DNA of 64,000 nt from CAVTWH01 sp963738365 (GTDB taxonomy: Bacteria; Actinomycetota; Actinomycetes; Mycobacteriales; Micromonosporaceae): the NCBI GenBank assembly GCA_963738365.1, contig CAVTWH010000010.1:1302001-1366000 (forward strand). The letters are read 5' to 3'. Within the stretch, counting starts at the first letter, position 1; every line of letters begins with the position of its first letter. A program made the translations under genes and the position numbers. The notes under the pieces were generated by a model. It saw only the letters and a list, made by a program, of their open reading frames with translations. It ran no database searches and was not told where the DNA came from. Shown piece by piece: positions 34,738 to 42,500 of the stretch.

Positions 34738-36176
34738 TGTCGACCGTTGTCGCACTGGCGTTCGCCGCGCTGGGCTTGTTCCTGGTCGCGGGCCTGCCGC
34801 TGAGCTATGCGCTCACCCGCAACGCGTTCCCGGCTCTCCTGCTTGCGCCGCTGATCGCGGCGCTGACGGCGGCTGGCGCGACGACCCTGATGCTGGTATT
34901 CGGCGGCCGGCTGAGCTTCTGGCTGGTGCCGCTGCTGGTGGCGCAGTGCGTCGGGGCGGTGTTGCTGCTCCGGCGTCGCCCCGAACCGCTTCCGTTCGGC
35001 ACCTGGGCAGAGGCCCGGTGGCTACTGCTGCCACTGGCGCCACCACTGCTGCTGGCCGTTGCCGCGCCGATCCAGTGGGATGCCAACTCGATCTGGTTCA
35101 CCCATGCGGCGTACTTCAGCCATGGCGCCCAGTTCGCCCGCAGCGGGATCGGCAGCCCAGCGATGATCCCGCACACCGACTATCCACCGCTCACCTCATC
35201 CTCAGTCGCCGCCGTGTGGGAGCTGTTCGGCAGCACCAACCTGTACCTCGCGCAGTTCGTCACCTCGATCGTGACCGTCTCGGCGATCGCCATGCTGGTC
35301 TATGCGATGCGGTATGTGACCCGCCGCGCGCCGGTCGTGGTGTCCCGCGTCGTCGCGGTCGGAGTCGGTCTCGCTGCCTGGAGCGGTGCGCCCGGGCAGG
35401 TCCTGGGAGGCATGAGCGACGCACTGGCGGCGGCGGCGTTCGTCGCGGCCGCGGCACTCCTGCTGGTCGGTGACGACCCGTGGGTACGACCGGCGATCCC
35501 CCTCATCCTGATGGCCGTCGCGGCCCTCACCAAGAACGAGGGACTGGTCATGGCGGGTATCCTCGCGGTGGCCGTGACGCTGCGGGAGCTTCGGAATCTC
35601 CGGCGGGCCTGGCTGGTATGGCTGCCGATCGCGGCCGGGGTCACCTGGGTGTTGCTGGTCCGGCACCTCGGCGCCGTTCCGGACGTGGCCAAGGGCGACG
35701 GGGTACGCGCGCTGCTCACCGGCGATCCGACCGCAGTGAGCCGAGTCAGGCCGACAGTGGTCGCGATCTGGCGGCAGGTGGGCATCGTCCTGGCCATCTG
35801 CGTGTGTGCGGCCGGCTTGGGCGCGGTGTACCTGCGGCGCCGGCGGCGGGTTCTCGGGCTCGGTTCCGACCTGTGGATCTGGGGCGTCGCGGTGGCGTAC
35901 GCCGGCAGTCTGCTCCTCACATACGCGACTGGACCGTACGCGCTGACTTGGTGGTTCGCTACCTCGATCAACCGGGTGACAGTGTCGCTCACCATGCTGG
36001 CCTGCGTCAGCGCCGCCACCTGGGTCACCACTGCGTCAGCCCCGCACGCCGGGACAGTACCTGTCGAGCGCGACGGCCCGCCCCCGCAGCCGCAAGTCAG
36101 GGGTGTCGGACCGCTAGCCGAGGCGCGTCAGAAAGTGGCCGCACGCTCGGAACATGACACCTTCGATTCTCACTGA
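34737..36176 (+). CDS. Polytopic membrane protein, GT-C (GT39-like) glycosyltransferase candidate
   Basis: 479 residues with about 11 hydrophobic helices. The first outer loop carries QWDANSIWFTHAAYFSHG and, a little later, HTDYPPLTSSSVAAVWELFG; an acidic residue in this loop and a later D-Y-P-P-L are typical of GT-C family glycosyltransferases that use polyprenyl-phosphate sugars. The C-terminal ~60 residues are hydrophilic. Probably glycosylates a cell-surface polymer or protein; donor and acceptor unknown. The ATG at 34737 shares one base with the previous stop; a GTG at 34734 is also in frame. Confidence 0.75.
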   Translation: MSTVVALAFAALGLFLVAGLPLSYALTRNAFPALLLAPLIAALTAAGATTLMLVFGGRLSFWLVPLLVAQCVGAVLLLRRRPEPLPFGTWAEARWLLLPLAPPLLLAVAAPIQWDANSIWFTHAAYFSHGAQFARSGIGSPAMIPHTDYPPLTSSSVAAVWELFGSTNLYLAQFVTSIVTVSAIAMLVYAMRYVTRRAPVVVSRVVAVGVGLAAWSGAPGQVLGGMSDALAAAAFVAAAALLLVGDDPWVRPAIPLILMAVAALTKNEGLVMAGILAVAVTLRELRNLRRAWLVWLPIAAGVTWVLLVRHLGAVPDVAKGDGVRALLTGDPTAVSRVRPTVVAIWRQVGIVLAICVCAAGLGAVYLRRRRRVLGLGSDLWIWGVAVAYAGSLLLTYATGPYALTWWFATSINRVTVSLTMLACVSAATWVTTASAPHAGTVPVERDGPPPQPQVRGVGPLAEARQKVAARSEHDTFDSH

Positions 36177-36255
36177 AGGCCTCACCAAGCGGCACGGGGC
36201 AGACGGTCACGCTCGCCGGAGTTGATCTCATGGTGCCGACCGGTGGTCTTCGGGC
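36154..36255 (+). pseudogene. Fragment of an ABC ATPase N-terminus
   Basis: From the ATG at 36154, inside the end of the previous gene, one frame reads MTPSILTEGLTKRHG and stops; the neighbouring frame continues QTVTLAGVDLMVPTGGL. This is the first beta-strand region of an ABC ATPase before Walker A, with a frameshift. No Walker motifs follow. Confidence 0.5.
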
Positions 36256-36356
36256 GAGCCGCCAGCAGGGCGCTAAGCGCCGCTGATCTGCAGGAACGGC
36301 AGCAGGCCGGTGACCATCGCCGGAGTGATCGTCGCGCCGCGCTGGTGCGCCTCGTC

Positions 36357-36470
36357 CTAGCGGGGTCCGCCGAGCGCGGCGCGCACTGTTTCGGTGACCC
36401 GCAAGTCGTCCGGCTGCGAGCGGTCGGGAAGGCCGGGCGCTTCGCTGATGCCGATGATCAGCTCGGCCGC
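36357..36470 (-). pseudogene. Short C-terminal remnant, unknown family
   Basis: The minus strand reads ELIIGISEAPGLPDRSQPDD then LRVTETVRAALGGPR and stops at 36357. Protein-like, no start codon, no family recognised. It lies just beyond the stop of the maleylpyruvate-isomerase-fold gene. Confidence 0.25.
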
Positions 36471-36513
36471 CCCGGATCGCCGTCGTGGGTCGTGAGATCT
36501 GGTCGGGGCGAGC

Positions 36514-37191
36514 CTACTGCGGCGCGAAGCGGGCGGTGAGCGCTGAGGCTCCCGGGCCGGACAGCTGGGGGAGGGCCACGGTGCGCCCGCAGCAGACCAG
36601 GAGCAGCGCGGCCATCGGCCCGTGGACCTGCGGGCCGTCGCCGGCTGTCCAGGGGGTGTCGGTGGCGGCCAGCCGGAACCCGGCCACCGTGCGCACCGAG
36701 GGCAGCGGCGGCGGCCAGCGCATGGTCAGCACCCGGCTGGCGGCGACCGCCGCGACCGCGGCAGGCATGTCGTGGCGGCGGCCCAGCGGGATGGCGATGT
36801 CCTGGGTGTGGACCAGGCAGTCGACGAGCGACTCCAGGTTGCTGGAGCCGAAGTTGTGCCGGCGGGAGCCGACCATGCCGCGGATCCGGGCGACGAGCTG
36901 TCCGGTCGACAGCGCGGTCGCGCGCCGGCGCACGACGTGCGCAACGGTCCGGTCCATGCTGCCGCGCCACTGGAACATCACGGCGAGCTCCGCGCCGAGA
37001 CCGAGTTCCTGCATGGTGAGGTGCGCGGCGACGTCCTTCACGGTCCAGCCGGTGCACAGCGACGGGTGGGTCCACTCCTGGTCAGAGAGGCTGTCGAGCA
37101 GGTCGGCGAGGCGGCTGCGTTCGGTGTCGAGGACCTGCCAGACCTGGTCGCGGTCGAGCGTGGTCGGCTGGCTGGGCTGCTTGTCGGTCAT
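36514..37191 (-). CDS. Maleylpyruvate isomerase-family (DinB-like) protein
   Basis: 225 residues. N-terminal four-helix DinB/MDMPI domain: LADLLDSLSDQEWTHPSLCT, GWTVKDVAAHLTMQELGLG, and LVDCLVHTQDIAIPLGRRHD, with the metal-binding His positions conserved. Members are mycothiol-dependent isomerases or detoxifying enzymes, often of unknown substrate. The ATG at 37191 overlaps the TetR stop (ATGA), so it is the target gene of that regulator. Confidence 0.85.
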   Translation of the reverse strand: MTDKQPSQPTTLDRDQVWQVLDTERSRLADLLDSLSDQEWTHPSLCTGWTVKDVAAHLTMQELGLGAELAVMFQWRGSMDRTVAHVVRRRATALSTGQLVARIRGMVGSRRHNFGSSNLESLVDCLVHTQDIAIPLGRRHDMPAAVAAVAASRVLTMRWPPPLPSVRTVAGFRLAATDTPWTAGDGPQVHGPMAALLLVCCGRTVALPQLSGPGASALTARFAPQ

Positions 37192-37763
37192 CTCGCCACC
37201 TCCGTGGCGCGTGCCTTCACGACGCTGGTGACCAGCGCCGCGATCTGCGGGTACGGGTCGAATGCCGGGTCGGGAACGGCCAGTTGGTGGAGCACCACCC
37301 CGGTCCAGTGGTTCATGATGATCGGCGCGTCGCGCTCGGGGTCGGTGGAGCCGGCGACCCGCAGCCAGGTCATGAACCAGGCGTTGACCCCCGCGCCGGT
37401 CGCCAACAGCTGGGCCCGCAGGGCCGGGTGGATGCCGGACTCGACGAGGATCGCGTACCGGGCCAGGGTCAGGGTGCGGTGTTCGCCGGTCGCTTCCTGG
37501 GCGAAGAGCGCCAGCGCCCGGGCCAGCTCCTGCGGCGTGGTCGGGTACGTCCGCCTGGCGAGATCGTCACCGTTGGCCCGTTCCCGGGCGGCGAACCGCT
37601 CGACCACCGCGTTGAGGAGGGCATCCCGGGTCCGGAAGTGGTTGGACGTGGAGCCGGCGGGCAGCCCGGCGGCGGCGTCCACCGCGCGGTGTGTCAGGCC
37701 GTGCATCCCGGACCGGCCGAGCACGCCGATCGCGGCATCGAGGACTTCCTCACGTCGGGTCAC
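37188..37763 (-). CDS. TetR-family regulator
   Basis: 191 residues from the GTG at 37763. Helix-turn-helix in the first 50 residues (LTHRAVDAAAGLPAGSTSNH, then F in the YYHF position), followed by an all-helical ligand domain. It is coupled to the MDMPI gene and sits eight bases from two identical-arm operators, so autoregulation is likely. Confidence 0.9.
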   Translation of the reverse strand: MTRREEVLDAAIGVLGRSGMHGLTHRAVDAAAGLPAGSTSNHFRTRDALLNAVVERFAARERANGDDLARRTYPTTPQELARALALFAQEATGEHRTLTLARYAILVESGIHPALRAQLLATGAGVNAWFMTWLRVAGSTDPERDAPIIMNHWTGVVLHQLAVPDPAFDPYPQIAALVTSVVKARATEVAR

Positions 37764-37770
37764 GCACTCA

Positions 37771-37807
37771 CACTACTATCGTAGTGGCAATCACTACAAT
37801 GGTAGTG
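37771..37807. promoter_or_regulatory. Twin TetR operators
   Basis: Two 16-bp palindromes with the same arms: CACTAC-TATC-GTAGTG (37771-37786) and CACTAC-AATG-GTAGTG (37792-37807). Centres are 21 bp apart, two helical turns, so two dimers could bind on one face. They start eight bases upstream of the TetR start codon. Confidence 0.8.
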
Positions 37808-38028
37808 AGTATCTCTACCAGTGCGCCGTGGCGCACGGCTGATGAAGTCGGACAGCCGGGGGATGCTACGTGCTTTCGAGCCCGGGTCTCGGCATCTTTT
37901 GCGATCGGATATACGACATAAACAGTTCTGTGCGGTTTTACGGTGGTTCGCCGTTGTACCCGGTAGTCGGGTACGGGCGCGCTGCCTGGCCTACGCGCCT
38001 TCGGACAGGTGGGGACAAGGGGGTCGGT

Positions 38029-38337
38029 ATGGACGCCGATAGCGGGTCGGTTCTGTCTCGTCGGGGTCTGCTTCTCCGGGTCGGTGCCGCGGGCGCGGTT
38101 GCCGTGGCCGCCGGTAGCGAGGCAATCGCCTGGGCCGACGACGGCAGCTCCGCAGTCTCCGGGCCGGCAGACCTGTCGGATGCGCAGCTGGCCTCCGCCG
38201 CGCAGAACCAGCCGATCGTGGTTCACGTGCGCGACGCCCACACCGGCGAGCTCGACATCTTCACCGCCTCCAGCCACACCCGGGTCACCAACCGGGAACT
38301 CGCCGCGCGCCTGGTGCGCGCCGTACCAGGAAACTAG
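38029..38337 (+). CDS. Small Tat-type exported protein
   Basis: 102 residues from the ATG at 38029 (AAGGGGG upstream). A twin-arginine signal, SRRGLLLRVGAAGAVAVAAG, is followed by a ~60-residue domain with IVVHVRDAHTGELDIFTASS, a beta-rich phrase. The family is uncharacterised as far as I know. It lies nine bases before the DUF4331 gene and is probably co-transcribed. Confidence 0.75.
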   Translation: MDADSGSVLSRRGLLLRVGAAGAVAVAAGSEAIAWADDGSSAVSGPADLSDAQLASAAQNQPIVVHVRDAHTGELDIFTASSHTRVTNRELAARLVRAVPGN

Positions 38338-38346
38338 GAGCGCCGC

Positions 38347-39732
38347 GTGTCCTCACACCGTGAAGCGCCGGAGATCGCCAAGGACCCGGTGGCCGACAGC
38401 ACCGATCTCTACGCGTTCGTCAGCCCGGATCGGCCCGACACCGTCACGTTGATCGCCAATTACGTGCCGTTGCAGGCGCCGGCGGGCGGCCCGAACTTCT
38501 ACGAGTTCGGCGACGACGTGCTCTACGAGATCCACGTGGACAACGACGGCGACGGCGACGCCGACGTCACCTACCAGTTCCGGTTCACCACCACGGTGGC
38601 GAACAAGGACACGTTCCTCTACAACACCGGGCCGATCGACTCGCTGACCAGCCCCCACTGGAATCGCCGCCAGACCTACACGCTGACCCGGGTCACCGAG
38701 CAGGGACACACCAGGGTGCTCGGCACCGGCCTGACCTGCCCACCGTGCAACATCGGGCCGCTGTCGACGCCGCACTACGCCAACCTGGCCAGGGCGGCGA
38801 CGCACAGCATCGGCGACTACCGGGTCTTTGCCGGGCAGCGCGCCGAGGGCTTCTACGTCGACCTCGGCTCGATCTTCGACCTGCTCAATCTGCGGCCGTT
38901 CGAGCAGCTGAACCTGTTCGGCGGTGTGTTCAACGGTCCGGCGCCCGGTGTCAACGCCACCAACCGGCTCAACGTGCACAGCATCGCCCTGCAGGTACCG
39001 GTGCAGGAGCTGATCCGGTCCGGACACGGCACGCCGAAACCGGGCGACGCACGGGCCGTTGTCGGTGTGTGGACCAGCGCCAGCCGCCGCCAGGTCACCA
39101 TGCGCAAGCTCGACGGCGGTGACACCACCGAGAGCGGCCCGTTCGTGCAGGTCTCCCGGCTGGGCAATCCGCTGTTCAACGAAGTGATCGTCCCGATGGC
39201 GGAGAAGGACCTGTGGAACAGCCTGCCGCCCTCGGACGACAAACAGTTCACCGTCTACGTCGAGCATCCTGAGGTGGCCGGCCTGCTGCCGGTGCTGTAC
39301 CCGGGTGTCTTTCCGCATCTGGCCGCGCTCAACGCCGCGAAGACACCCCGCGCCGACCTGGTCGCCATCCTGCTGACCGGCCTGCCCGCCGGCATCGTGC
39401 CCGGATTCCAGAACTTCACCGGCGCCCGTCATGCCGACATGCTGCGGCTCAACACGGCCATCCCGCCGGCCGCGAAACCGAGCATCTTCGGGGTACTCGC
39501 TGGTGACCTCGCCGGTTTCCCGAACGGCAGGCGGGTCCAGGACGACGTCGTCTCGATCGAACTACGCGCCATCGCCGGACTGACCGTCCCCTTGGTGAAG
39601 CACAGCTTCACGCCGGACGCCGCAGCGGGAAAGCTGACCGACGGGCTCACCCCGGAGTCGGTGTCGGCTCCTTTCCTGTCCACCTTCCCGTACCTCGGCG
39701 TCCCCTACGACGGCTTCCACAATCCCTCCTGA
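38347..39732 (+). CDS. DUF4331 family protein
   Basis: 461 residues, GTG start with GGAG ten bases upstream. The start SSHREAPEIAKDPVADSTDL, then DLYAFVSPDRPDTVTLIANY, and NDGDGDADVTYQFRF are hallmarks of DUF4331. It has no signal peptide, so it may be exported in complex with the Tat-type partner or act inside. The biochemical role of DUF4331 is not known. Confidence 0.9.
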   Translation: MSSHREAPEIAKDPVADSTDLYAFVSPDRPDTVTLIANYVPLQAPAGGPNFYEFGDDVLYEIHVDNDGDGDADVTYQFRFTTTVANKDTFLYNTGPIDSLTSPHWNRRQTYTLTRVTEQGHTRVLGTGLTCPPCNIGPLSTPHYANLARAATHSIGDYRVFAGQRAEGFYVDLGSIFDLLNLRPFEQLNLFGGVFNGPAPGVNATNRLNVHSIALQVPVQELIRSGHGTPKPGDARAVVGVWTSASRRQVTMRKLDGGDTTESGPFVQVSRLGNPLFNEVIVPMAEKDLWNSLPPSDDKQFTVYVEHPEVAGLLPVLYPGVFPHLAALNAAKTPRADLVAILLTGLPAGIVPGFQNFTGARHADMLRLNTAIPPAAKPSIFGVLAGDLAGFPNGRRVQDDVVSIELRAIAGLTVPLVKHSFTPDAAAGKLTDGLTPESVSAPFLSTFPYLGVPYDGFHNPS

Positions 39733-39798
39733 CCGACGCGCCCCGGTGGCCTGCGCATCGGCGGGCCACCGGCGTCCTTTACCTCGTGGAGCCGCCAC

Positions 39799-40104
39799 AT
39801 GCACGAGATCGGACCATCCTTCGCCGGCACGGTCGTCCTGGATGTCGGCGCGGACACCGGAGCCCTGGTGATCTACGCCAGCCGCGAGGCACACCTGCGC
39901 GAGATCGAGATCAGCCCAGCCGGCGCACCCGATGCGCCGCGAACCCACGCGGCCGTTAGAGAGCGCCACCTACCGGACCGGATCGCCTACGCCGCCGTCT
40001 ACTCCGGCCTCGCCCAGGGGCAGTACACCATCTGGTCCCAGCCGCTCACACCGGCCGGCACGGTCACGGTCACCGGCGGCAGGGTCAGCGAGTTCCGCCT
40101 CTGA
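39799..40104 (+). CDS. Conserved small protein after DUF4331
   Basis: 101 residues: VVLDVGADTGALVIYASREA, REIEISPAG, RIAYAAVYSGLAQGQYTIWS, then TVTVTGGRVSEFRL. The pattern looks like a small beta-sandwich. I recognise the type as a recurring small actinobacterial protein but know no function. It lies 66 bases after the DUF4331 gene, same strand. Confidence 0.7.
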   Translation: MHEIGPSFAGTVVLDVGADTGALVIYASREAHLREIEISPAGAPDAPRTHAAVRERHLPDRIAYAAVYSGLAQGQYTIWSQPLTPAGTVTVTGGRVSEFRL

Positions 40105-40702
40105 GCCCACCATCCAACCCGACGCCAGCGGAGCCTCATCCGGCTGAGTGTCGGGCCTGCTCCAGGTTGGACCGGTGAGGGCCGGCGAGCCGGTCCTGTT
40201 CCAGGCGCTGGTCGACCAATTGCGTCCCGCTCCACAGGGCGTCGAGGTAGCGCGATCGGCGGTGGAGCGGGCCGCCACCTCGGGACCCCGGGCGACGGCG
40301 CCGTGGCCGGGACCAGGACATCGACCTGCCGGGCGGGCTCGCCGGCCGGGTCGCCGACGTCAGCGGATGCGGCCTGGCGGGAGCTCGGCCGGGCAGGTTC
40401 GCGTCACCGTGTCCCGGCCGACGCTGCGCGCTGACCCTGCGCCGGGGCGGGGCGTATCGCCGCGACGATGCCGCCCGGATGGGCGCCTACGCGTACGGAT
40501 CCACCCGTGTTGCTGACGTGAGGCGGCGGGCTTGGAGAGGGCAACACCGACGCGTCGGAGTTCGTCCGACGCGCTTTCGACCGGGTCGCTACTCGCGGGC
40601 GACCCCGATCGGATCAGGCAACGGCGCATTGACTGCGTAACTCACAGGTGGCCCGGGTGAAACGCCCCGCCGATCTCATGTATCCGCACGGGCAGATGTT
40701 GC
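40105..40702. other. Intergenic stretch without supported gene
   Basis: GC-rich, no tRNA, no convincing ORF on either strand. Short minus-strand protein-like text around 40140-40260 is too weak to annotate. Confidence 0.4.
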
Positions 40703-41209
40703 ATGGGCAGGAGGTCCCGACGCCTGCAGGGCGGAGATTTCGATGGGCCTCAACCAAGAAGAACCCTCCGGAGCGGGATCTCCGCGTTGCGGGACGGCGG
40801 TGTCGTCGTGCTGGTGAACGACATCGAAGACGCCGGCGACGATCCGGAATCCTTCATCGCGTTCGGCCATGGCGATGCCCGGACCGGCGAGACGAGGGTT
40901 CCCCTTACGGCAGCGTGCCTACGCCCCACTCTGCAGCACGCGCTCCTCAGGACGGAGTGCGCCTGCCGAGAGCGAATCGACGCCGCGTTCCCGACTGTCG
41001 TTGCCGGCGGTTCCGGCGTGGTCGTGCATCGCCTTACGCCGCCGGTCTGGCACTGGCCCGCGGCTGGATGGGCAGCCGAGGCCGCCGGACCCGGGTGCCA
41101 GCGTCCGGATGCGCCAGCGCTTTGCGTGGTACGCGCGATATCCGACGACCTCGGCCTGATCGCGTGCACAGCAGAGCTGGTTGTCGGCGGTCCCGGACCG
41201 GCGGCGTAG
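40703..41209 (+). pseudogene. Degenerate RibA-like (GTP cyclohydrolase II) ORF
   Basis: 168 codons open. ISALRDGGVVVLVNDIED resembles the start of a RibB/RibBA domain, and ACLRPTLQHALLRTECACRE with RIDAAFPTVVAGGSGVVVHR resembles the GTP cyclohydrolase II zinc region (C-x10-C-x-C then QLDAA...GRGVV). Here the first spacing is 13, not 10, and the catalytic QEGRG stretch that should follow is absent. The end, VRAISDDLGLIACTAELVVG, partly recalls the LRDLG region. I read it as a decayed or strongly repurposed homologue. The start is uncertain. Confidence 0.35.
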
Positions 41210-41249
41210 CTTGTTCCCGAGCCTCGCAAGCGCGACCGGGAAGACCGTT

Positions 41250-42500
41250 GTGCCGCCGTGGATCACGGCAGTCTCGGCAATGCTCTCGGCCCAGCTGGGT
41301 TCGGCGCTGTCGGTTCGGTGGACCAGCAGCGTCGGGCCTGCGGGATCGGCGTGGCTGCGCCTGAGTTTCGGCGCCGTCATCCTGATTGCCGTGGGCCGGC
41401 CGCGGCTGCGTGACCTGAGACGACGCGACCTCCCGGTGCTGATCTGCCTCGGTGCGGTGACTGGTACCGCGACCATTGCCATGCTCGCCGCGCTCGAACG
41501 CATTCCGCTGGGCACTGCTGTGGCGATTGCCTTCCTGGGGCCCTTGACCGTGGCAGCTGTCAGAAGTCAGAGTCCGCGAGCCCTGACGTGGCCGACGCTG
41601 GCACTGGCCGGAGTGATCGGCCTGACGGAGCCATGGCGCGGCGAGGTCAGCCTCGCGGGGGTCGGGGCTGCTGCGCTGTCCGCCGCGTGCTGGGCTGCGA
41701 GCATCCTGCTCACTCAGCAGGTCGGCGCCCGCTTCGCGGGTATCACCGGCCTTTCGTTCACGATCCCCATCGCAGCTCTCATCGCAGCGGTCGTCGGCAT
41801 TCCGCAAGCGGCCGGTCATCTCAGTCCCGGCGTTCTCGTCGCAGCGCTCGGCATCGCAGTGCTGGTGCCGGTCCTGACGGCCGCTCTCGAGATGCTCGCG
41901 CTACGCCGGATGACCTCGGCCGCCTTCGGGACCTTGATGGGTGTGGAGCCGGCCATCGGTGCGCTGTTCGGCCTCGTTGTGCTGCATCAGCGCCCGACAC
42001 ACGCCCAGGTTGCCGGTTTCGTCCTGGTAGTGATCGCCGGCATGGCCGCACAGCGCGTCGGCCAACGTGACGACGGCTGTGCGCAGCCACCTGCGGCCTG
42101 CGGCGCAATCGAACGGGCACATGGGTGTCGTCGGTGCGTCACGCGGGGCCAGTTGTATCGACGGCGTTGGAGGCTGGCCAGTGGAGCCGCGGAGCAGAAT
42201 GCCGATCCGATGGAGGGATCCGCTGTGACACCGAGCCAAGAAGGAGCGGCTGACCCAAGCGCGCCGAGGGCGCACGCGGCTGACCCGAGCGCGCCGAGAG
42301 CGCGCGATCCAGGACCTGCACGTCACGTTCCGGCGTGGGGACAAGCCGGTCAACGCACTGCGTGGCGTTTCGCTCGACGTACGCCCGGCCGAGATCCTCG
42401 CCCTCGTGGGCGAGTCGGGGTCCGGCAAGAGCGTGCTGGGCCTCGCGCTGCTCGGCCTTCTGCAGGGCGTGCCGATGCCCACGGTGACCGGCGAGGTTGA
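41250..42500 (+). CDS. DMT-superfamily permease (RhtA/EamA-like) with readthrough tail
   Basis: About 290 residues up to near 42060 form ten membrane helices of an EamA/RhtA-type exporter: GPAGSAWLRLSFGAVILIAV, LERIPLGTAVAIAFLGPLTV, and EPAIGALFGLVVLHQRPTHA at the end. The frame then has no stop until 42500 and runs through the ribosome site and first codons of the ATPase gene, giving about 145 residues of low-quality tail. A frameshift that removed the normal stop is likely. The start is uncertain (GTG 41250 or TTG 41181). Role: probably export of an amino-acid-like metabolite. Confidence 0.7.
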   Translation: MPPWITAVSAMLSAQLGSALSVRWTSSVGPAGSAWLRLSFGAVILIAVGRPRLRDLRRRDLPVLICLGAVTGTATIAMLAALERIPLGTAVAIAFLGPLTVAAVRSQSPRALTWPTLALAGVIGLTEPWRGEVSLAGVGAAALSAACWAASILLTQQVGARFAGITGLSFTIPIAALIAAVVGIPQAAGHLSPGVLVAALGIAVLVPVLTAALEMLALRRMTSAAFGTLMGVEPAIGALFGLVVLHQRPTHAQVAGFVLVVIAGMAAQRVGQRDDGCAQPPAACGAIERAHGCRRCVTRGQLYRRRWRLASGAAEQNADPMEGSAVTPSQEGAADPSAPRAHAADPSAPRARDPGPARHVPAWGQAGQRTAWRFARRTPGRDPRPRGRVGVRQERAGPRAARPSAGRADAHGDRRG

